DNA of 64,000 nucleotides from assembly GCA_905178155.1 (NCBI GenBank), contig CAJINV010000009.1:434001-498000 (forward strand), in the 5' to 3' direction. The notes under the pieces were generated by a model, which had not been told where the DNA came from, did no database searches, and saw only the letters and a list, made by a program, of their open reading frames with translations. Positions 57,301 through 64,000 of the stretch are shown one piece after another. Every line of letters starts with the position of its first letter. Within the stretch, counting starts at the first letter, position 1. The stretch is from Amoebophrya sp. A120 (Eukaryota > Sar > Dinophyceae > Syndiniales > Amoebophryaceae). A program made the position numbers and the translations under genes.

Positions 57301-57690
57301 GGAGACCCCAAACCTATAGGGCTCTAATCAAAAGCGTATCTCGACGGGACTACAACTTTTGAGACCTAAAAGGAGACCCCAAAGGAGACCCCTGACCTCT
57401 AGAGGCCCGATTTCTGGCGAGCTCTTTTCTTCTTCCAAACGCGATCTAATTCTGCAGACGAGACCTCAAAGGAGACCCCAAAGGAGACCCCTGACCTCTA
57501 CAGGTCAGGAATCCGGCGAGCTTTTTTCGAGAGCTAGACACGATGGCATTCCACAAAGGAGACCCCAAAGGAGACCCCCGACCTGTAGAGGTCTCCCATA
57601 TTTTTTTTTGAATCGCAGGCGCCAATGGCCTAAAGGAGACCCCAAAGGAGACCTCCACCCTCTAGAGGTTCGAGGTCTCCTTTTCGTCAG
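57300..57690. repeat. AAAGGAGACCCC repeat cluster
   Basis: Four composite copies begin near 57367, 57467, 57556 and 57632. Each reads CAAAGGAGACCCC twice, followed by a palindrome-like CCTCTAGAGG or CCTGTAGAGG. The interval is 75-100 nt. A frame on + through it (RPQRRPLT) is a repeat artefact. Confidence 0.85.
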
Positions 57691-60640
57691 AATTTAGTCT
57701 GTTTTCGTGTTTTCAAAAGCATCGCTTTCGAGCTGTATTTTCGCAGAATAGAGTGCGGCTTTCGTGTTTTCAAAAGCGCGCTTTTTTATTCGGGCGCGCT
57801 TTTGGCTTCTACGTTCTCTGGCGTGTTTGAAAGATCTGACGTGGCCTGCCGCTACTACTTTGCCGGCGCCCCCGCCTTCCTTCGCCGGCCTGTTGCCTGG
57901 TCCACTTCTTTGGGCAACTGCCACGAGCAGCGCTGGCGCTTTCTGCCCCCACCCCGCCGAGTGCATTCGCCCCACGTGCCGCTGCCATGCTTGCACCTGG
58001 CTGCAGTGGCGGGCGCCCCAGCGGGCGACAGGCTGCAGGGGCGCGCTTCCCCGTCCCAGACGCACGCGCCTACCCAAGTCACCATATGAATTTTCTTAAC
58101 AGTCCCTGTCCCGGCCCTCGCCCAGAATTCCCACACGCCGCCGCCCTCTGGTAAATGATTCTCAGCCCTCGCGCGGTTTCTGTCTCCAACGCTTTGAGGC
58201 CTGCGCATTCGCCTCCTGAGAACGAAGGATCAGGGCCGCGGGTTTTTCCTTGTCCTTCGGATACATATTTACCTGCCAAGCTGGGCTCGCTGAAGCGCAA
58301 CCGCAGAAGCAGTGTCTCCCCCTCACCCCGCACCGAAAGACGAGGGCACAAGCGCGAGGCCGCGCGCAACGAACGCGGTGCGGTCCGTGCGGCGAGGCTC
58401 ATCTAGCTAACATGTCGCCACGCAACCCAATCGCCCGCCCCCGCAATTATAGCGCCGCGCGCACCCGACCAAAGCGCGCAGCGTGCATCGCCTTCAGGCG
58501 GGCTGCTGTTATTTTCGCGAAGGCGAGAGAGGCAGGCTTGCGGGGCCAGGCGGGAATTAGATTCGGGCTTGGGGGGTCTCCGGGCAGGACCAGGAGCGCG
58601 CCGCAAGGCAGACTTCGGGCAGCGCCCCTGCCTGACTGGGCCGCCCTGGAGCCAGCTTCCGCGCCGGTGGCGGTCCTGGCCCTAGCGTTCAGGCTGGGGG
58701 AAGTAAGTGTTGCGTAGTATGGGCACTCCCTGCGGCGTCAGCTGCCGCCGAGTCGCCTGCGCTGCTTCTGGTTTTGCAAGTGCTATGGAGTGACCCCATG
58801 GCGGCGCGCTCGCATGGCGTCTTTTTCCTCCGGTGGCAGCAATGCACCGCGAGGCGGCTTGGCCCCAGTGTGCCTGCCGGCCTGTCGTGCATGGTGGCAC
58901 AGATGCCAGCAAGCCTCATGCGCGTCGGCCCTGCACAAAAAAACCGGGCCGCCTCAATGTCGGCCCTGTGTGGATACAAATGTGCGCGCTCATATTTTTC
59001 GAAGCCGCAGCGCGTTCATATTTTTCGAAAATGCGAGGGGTCCTAGTTTTTTTCTTAGTATTTTCTGTTTCTTGTAATATACCGACGCGTGCTATTGCTA
59101 ACGGTGAACGCCAAGCGCGCTCTTCCGCCTTACAGTCCTGGCCCCCTTGAGCGCGGTCATTCTCTAGTTATGTGGAATATTCCGCGCCGTTGTGCCCCCT
59201 CCACGGCGGCGCGAGATCCAGATACATTTGCTCTCGTCTCTCTCCATGGACGAGAATGAAGAAGCAAATCCAAATCAATAGAATCCTGTACGCTGTTGTT
59301 AACTTGAAGCTCAAGGTGGAGCGATGCAAGGCAAGAGCACGAACATGAAGATGAAAACTTAAACTACGCCCAGGCTCAGAGAAGTCACAGTGTGCGTTCT
59401 CTCGCTGTCTTGCTACGTCTTCTTCTTTTGCTTTTCGGTGGGTCGACAACCGATGTAATGATTTTCTGTGATACTGATATTCTCGACTTGCAATGAGAAT
59501 GAATTGGCCTGCGCGATCGACGGAGGGCCCTGACCCTGTGATTCATTTTCTGGGTTGAGTTGTGTCTTGGAGAAGTAGCGGCGCTGTCCCTCAAGAGCTT
59601 GAGCTTGTGGTCTTCGCAATCAAGTAGAACGAAACTTCATGTACTTAAAGTCAAATAAACTAAAAGCAAGTATACACATTTTGGAAAGTAGCATCAATTA
59701 CGATCTTAGACAGCATACTATGAACAAGAAGAAATTACATCGTGGAGGTCGTGATAGTATGGGCCCCGTTTTGCCGACCGGCAATTTTGCCCCGTCAGCG
59801 TAGTCATTGTTCCCCTTCGAGGACGAGCTGCACTTTCACTTCTGAAGGCTCTTCTGTCCGTGCGGAATCTTCACTGACGAGTCATGTAAGTGTGATGTAT
59901 GTACCTGTGAAGTAGTACATCCGATGCGCTTGCGGAAGGAGGCCCTGCAACGTCTACGAAACTTTAAGCCCCTGTGTGGTTGCACCTAAGAATCGGAATC
60001 CCGATAGGACCGACTCTGCACATGGCTTGTTTTTTTCGGATCATTCGGTCGTTGATCTAAACATTATTTTACGTGTAGTGCATTTGACAAGATCAAGAAC
60101 CTGAACCGCACGACTTCTAGACTCGGTGTCAGACGGACTGTCACCAAATGTTTCGGTACCTGGAGGCTGAAAAAGCCGAATCAATCTCTTTACATGTCTA
60201 CTCGTGAGACAGTTCAGATACTAGTAAATTTAACAGCTCAGCAGATCGGTCGGATTCAATCATGGTAGCAGCTCATCGGTCACAAGTATGTGATGAAGCC
60301 TATGCTCGTGCGGCATGGATTTTCCCGTTCTGAGAAGACCATCACGAATTCTATTTATTTGATGCTTGTTGCGTATTTCACAAGGAGGATCAACAATAAG
60401 CACAGAGAATGCAACCTCAAGTAGCCGATGAACTAAAGGCAACTAAAAGTTAACTTTTTTTCCGACTAGAAGACAGTGTCGAAGAAGTACCGTATTTCAA
60501 TTTCGTAGACACATCTATCTTTATTCTCGATTTCGAAGCCAACTTTTCGGACGAGCAAAAACGTCTATAACTCGACAAGCATAAGCAACTCGTTAAACCT
60601 AAACTTCTACTTCACAAGTAGTAGAAAAAGAGAAAATAAA
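57690..60640. other. GC-rich then AT-rich noncoding stretch
   Basis: 57830-59000 is GC-rich with open frames on both strands typical of low stop density, and resembles the 20.2-20.9 kb block in composition. Near 57700-57790 the phrase TTTTCGTGTTTTCAAAAGC is duplicated. 59160-60640 is AT-richer. No gene with a recognisable product was found. Confidence 0.5.
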
Positions 60641-61450
60641 ATGGGGGTAAATAGGGCGGTGATCTCGCCATTCTGGCTTGTAGGCCGCACTGATGTGCAG
60701 CAATCTCCACTTCGCGTACGTCTGTTCCGAAGTAGAGCAGCGGGCTTGCTCGCAGCTCTGGAGGTTCTTCTCGCAGGGCACTTTTTGTGTTTCTGGGTAG
60801 TTGTTCCTCCCGAAACACACCTGCTGGAGACGAGGCGTGTATATGGAGTGGGGTTGAAACCTCCAAAGAACAAGGGGAGAAAAAAGAAAGAAGGAACTGC
60901 TCCTCCTGGTGCTAATCCATCACGATCACCACCGGAAGAAGGAGCACCTGTTGGAAGCAGCGCAAGTGCCAGTGGGGATCGTGGACTTGGTGTGCCTGCG
61001 GCTGGGTCGGCCGCAGTTCGTCCTCCTGAAGAGAAACACCAGGAGCGCCGGTCCAGAAAGCGTAGCAGTAGTCGGAGTGCGTCAAGGCGGAGCGGAGGAA
61101 GTGGGCGTGGTAGGTCGAGAAGTCGCTCAGGTTCGAGGAAGAGAAGTCGAACGCCCTCTGCTGGAGCAGCCGCTGGTCGCTTCTCCCGCCCCGCGACGGG
61201 GACTGCAAGTCGGAAGAAGTCCCCAAAAAAGACTGAATCTCTGCAGCTTGGGCGATGCATCGCAATCGCAAGCTCTCTGAAGTATACATGTCACGATGGC
61301 GCAACGTCCTTAGACGCGCGTTGCAAGGACTGGTTCAAGAAGACGAGTGTGAACGACAAACACGGACTTGTTCTGCGCGGCATCGAGTTATTCCTGAAAA
61401 CCTACCAGCAGACCGTTCTGGAAAGCGACCCAATGTCAAATGATCGTTAA
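60641..61450 (+). CDS. SR-rich protein, unknown
   Basis: A 269-aa frame from ATG. The N-terminus has a hydrophobic segment (LLAALEVLLAGHFLCFWVVV). The middle is a basic Arg/Ser-rich stretch (RSRKRSSSRSASRRS, then GRSRSRSGSRKRSRTPS), typical of splicing-related or nuclear-speckle proteins. The end is a more ordered Cys-containing part (LKYTCHDGATSLDARCKDWF). It may be a single-exon gene or the 5' part of the gene at 61845, since that gene follows on the same strand. I could not fix a phase-consistent junction. Confidence 0.45.
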   Translation: MGVNRAVISPFWLVGRTDVQQSPLRVRLFRSRAAGLLAALEVLLAGHFLCFWVVVPPETHLLETRRVYGVGLKPPKNKGRKKKEGTAPPGANPSRSPPEEGAPVGSSASASGDRGLGVPAAGSAAVRPPEEKHQERRSRKRSSSRSASRRSGGSGRGRSRSRSGSRKRSRTPSAGAAAGRFSRPATGTASRKKSPKKTESLQLGRCIAIASSLKYTCHDGATSLDARCKDWFKKTSVNDKHGLVLRGIELFLKTYQQTVLESDPMSNDR

Positions 61451-61844
61451 AAATCTTTTATTTCGTGGGACGTAGAGGTAAACGTCAACGTGCATAGATA
61501 CTATCGCCCAGGCCTTTTGTCATGTGGTTTCTGGCTGCAAGGTCAAGTCATGGAATGCTGTGAAAACAATGGCTATGCTTACCCACCTGGCACCTGCTTC
61601 ACCACGCATAGCACGAGTCATGCAGCCTTCTTCATTTTTGATACGCTAGAGCTTCATTTCTAACTTCCACGGCATATCTAGATCTACAGTCAGAAAAAGA
61701 AGAACAAAAAGGCCGCGGATCCGGGCCTTTCAGAAAAATTATGTATAATTGAGACTAGACGACCACAACAAGGAAGGATCAAGGATCAGCAACAGCCTGA
61801 GAATAGACGTTTTGCCGTTTTGGTTTTGCAAATAGAAGTACAGC
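61451..61844. other. Spacer or intron, no feature seen
   Basis: AT-rich sequence between the SR-rich frame and the next exon. It is either intergenic or an unresolved intron. Confidence 0.4.
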
Positions 61845-64000
61845 ATGGCATTGTTGCGCGACCGCTATGCAGGTAGACTTCGGGTCAAGTTTTCCAATCC
61901 GCTTTTCCTCCGATACCAATTTGCGCAGAACGAACTCCTGGGGAAGAAAGGCAAGGATCCACACGGAGGTGATAAAAACCCAGAGTTTGAAGAAAAAGCA
62001 TTGGAGCAAGTTGAGGCCGTGGCCTCTTCGCCTGCGTACCACATCGACAAAATGCCTGAGTCTCAAGCTTACCATCGCGTGGCGAAGTTTTGGAGTGCTG
62101 CTTTCGGAAGTAAAGCATTCCGATGGATTTACCTCCTGAAAAGTGATTATTACGCCGATGAAAAATGCTGCATTCCTCGACTGTCTGCCGCAGGCAACAA
62201 CCTCTGTAAAGTAGGGATTCGTAATTTATTTTTTTGCCATGAGGAGGACCTTCCACGACCACGTACAAATTTCACCGCCGGTGTTCACATGCACGCGATA
62301 GTAAATTTGCAGCGAAGATGCAATACATTTTGTAAATGAAAGTATATCGCAGCATTGGCATTTTTGGCCTCGTTGCCGTTCCTGGTGCATTTACTGAGCG
62401 CGAAGGGGACTACCACCAGTGAGTCTGTTAGTACATCAGAAGTTTCGCAGGACACTACCGAGGGACAGGCCTGCTATAGTACTACTTCAACTTCTGATCG
62501 TCCTCGGATCATGCCTTACAACATGTTTCGTGATCGTTGGGCGACAGCATTGGGGACAGGAGTTTTCTACTCCTCCATAATTGCCAGTGCAACGTCGTGG
62601 ACCGACAGGAGTTCGAAAGGCACGAGTGCAAAGATGTTCTGAAAATTTATGGCACAAAGACTCACGGGTACAGCGACGAAAAGGCGCGCGAACGGAGGGA
62701 CAAGGTGAAATGGTTTGTGGAAAAGGTGATCCGACCTCTCGAAGACACATTTCGAGATCGGCTCCAAAAAAAGCGACTGGAGCAACTCGAGCAGCGGAAT
62801 CAACAAGCACAGCAAAGTGCAGCAGGTACCGCTCCCGGCGCCGAAGATGAAGCAGAAACAGGCACGGACAGCGACGAAGAGATAAAGGAAGACGTGGACG
62901 TTGAAGAGGAAATGTATCTGAACGAGGACCAAGTCGCACGTGCTCAAAATATGAAAGCAATGCACGGCAATTGTGGAAGTGGGTGGCTGCTGCTGGTGCA
63001 GGTAAGTAGCTTTAATCATCCTCCTCCGTCCAATATATGAGGATTTAACACAGCAGCAAAACCAGTAGAAATTGAATTGTATATCCTCCTGCGCTTCCAC
63101 CTGGTAGCCATCGTGCCCACTTGCACCATTGTCGTTTTTTCTCTTTCGGGGTATAGATCAATGGAAGAAACTAATGGAAACGAAAAAACAACTGATAAGT
63201 GTTGCCAAGGAGCGTGCCAAGCAAACAAGCAAAAAGCTCGACGAAACTGCGTTGGAGCAAGGTATTAGTGCAGCAGATGAGGAACGTAAGCGAATCGCGG
63301 CGGACCAAGGTGAGAAAGGCCTCAGCAAAAAGTATGAAAATTCAAAAATTGAGCACGCACAAGCTTCGCGGGCCTTCTACAGAATGATCCGTCGGGCACG
63401 CACTGAACACCAGCGGAGTGTCAAAGGAATAGCGAAAGATCTGAAAAAGACCGGGAGGGACATGAAGAACGCAGAGCAGCTCGCAAATTATCTCCAAACC
63501 AAACTGCTATCCGGCAGCGGTGCGGCTGCGGTGGAGGACGCCATTGATCTCGGGGGAAGGCAGTTCGCAAACGAATATGGGAAAGCACATATGCTGCCGC
63601 ATTTTCTACAGGTGGTCAGCTCCTCGGGTTGTGACGCTTTAACGCTTGCAATTGAGGGTCGTCCGGCCGGTGCAGGCGACTGGTGCGAGCCCTTTTTGAA
63701 AACGAAGCTTCTGCAAGACCGCCTAAAAGAGATCCCCTCTTGTCGCATCTTTGTTTCGTCAGTGGAGTTCGCAAACTTGTTTCGCGTGCCTACACTCCCC
63801 GATCGGGGGGACGGTAGCGACTCAAAAACCGCGCGAGAGGATGACGATCATGCGCGGCGGAACTTTGACTTTCCCACGTCAGCCGCATCGGGGAAAGAAA
63901 AAGATGTGGAATTTTCTAAATGCCTTGTTTACGCGTACCGTGGCTTACTTTCGGTTTACGATGCAAGTATCCAGGCAGTCGAGGCCGCCGACGTTTCAAT
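61845..64000 (+). CDS. Unknown multi-exon gene, truncated by window edge
   Basis: Coding pieces are 61845-62205 (starts MALLRDRYAGRL), a possible small exon 62353-62418, about 62588-63001 (CNVVDRQEFERHE...WLLLVQ, donor GTAAGT at 63002), and about 63170 to the right edge. Phases of the 62205/62353 and 62418/62588 junctions do not fully agree, so at least one boundary is wrong. The third piece has a Lys/Arg/Glu-rich helix and an acidic run (DEEIKEDVDVEEE). The last piece opens with a coiled-coil-like charged helix (ETKKQLISVAKERAKQTSKK) and continues into a more globular region (GRPAGAGDWCEPFLKTKLLQ). No family was recognised. The 3' end lies outside the window. Confidence 0.55.

Noticed and set aside
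57700-59150. Possible genes in the GC-rich 57.7-59.1 kb block
   Set aside because: Frames are open on both strands without recognisable domains, and composition matches the other noncoding GC-rich block at 20.2 kb.

Overview
The window looks like nuclear DNA of an alveolate protist, most probably a dinoflagellate of the Amoebophrya (Syndiniales) type. Every supportable gene and the one intact retrotransposon lie on the + strand, as in dinoflagellate unidirectional gene arrays. The genes are intron-rich. Most introns are GT-AG with donors starting GTA, but several are DNA-transposon-like introners: terminal inverted repeats beginning TAT, 5-bp target-site duplications, and ends that cannot be placed at GT-AG. 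That combination has been reported for Amoebophrya. The assignment is an inference, since no rRNA or taxonomic marker is present.

Layout. 871-7668: seven-exon P5A-type ATPase (ATP13A1/Spf1 family, ER transmembrane-helix dislocase). 8404-11256: single-exon fusion of a sugar/choline-type nucleotidyltransferase to a methylphosphonate synthase-like HTH-cupin-HTH-cupin oxygenase, with the MpnS iron ligands His, Gln, His and the diagnostic Ile. 12003-14079: two-exon ionotropic glutamate receptor-like channel. 15816-19232: nine-exon WW / B-box / WW protein. 20160-23340: GC-rich DNA and minisatellites (18-, 14- and 15-bp units). 23585-27688: intact LINE ORF (endonuclease, reverse transcriptase, zinc finger). 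28323-31911: five-exon unknown gene whose last intron is a 1.77-kb introner loaded with satellite repeats and hairpins. 33178-35049: unknown low-complexity protein. 37575-39354: pirin with an introner intron. 40.4-43.3 kb: several tandem-repeat fields. 43411-45583: two-exon unknown protein. 46262-51629: coiled-coil protein carrying four introners, two of them separated by a 37-nt exon. 52825-57112: three-exon dual-specificity phosphatase. 57.3-60.6 kb: repeats and GC-rich noncoding DNA. 60641-61450: an SR-rich ORF. 61845 to the right edge: a multi-exon unknown gene cut by the window.

The genes do not form an operon or an obvious shared pathway. The two strongest biological stories are a eukaryotic methylphosphonate synthase candidate fused to a nucleotidyltransferase, and the introners. 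Several introners sit at known, frame-verified positions inside genes, so their insertion sites and excision products can be read directly from the sequence. Exon joins were checked for phase, and all ten gene models with both ends in the window give CDS totals divisible by three.
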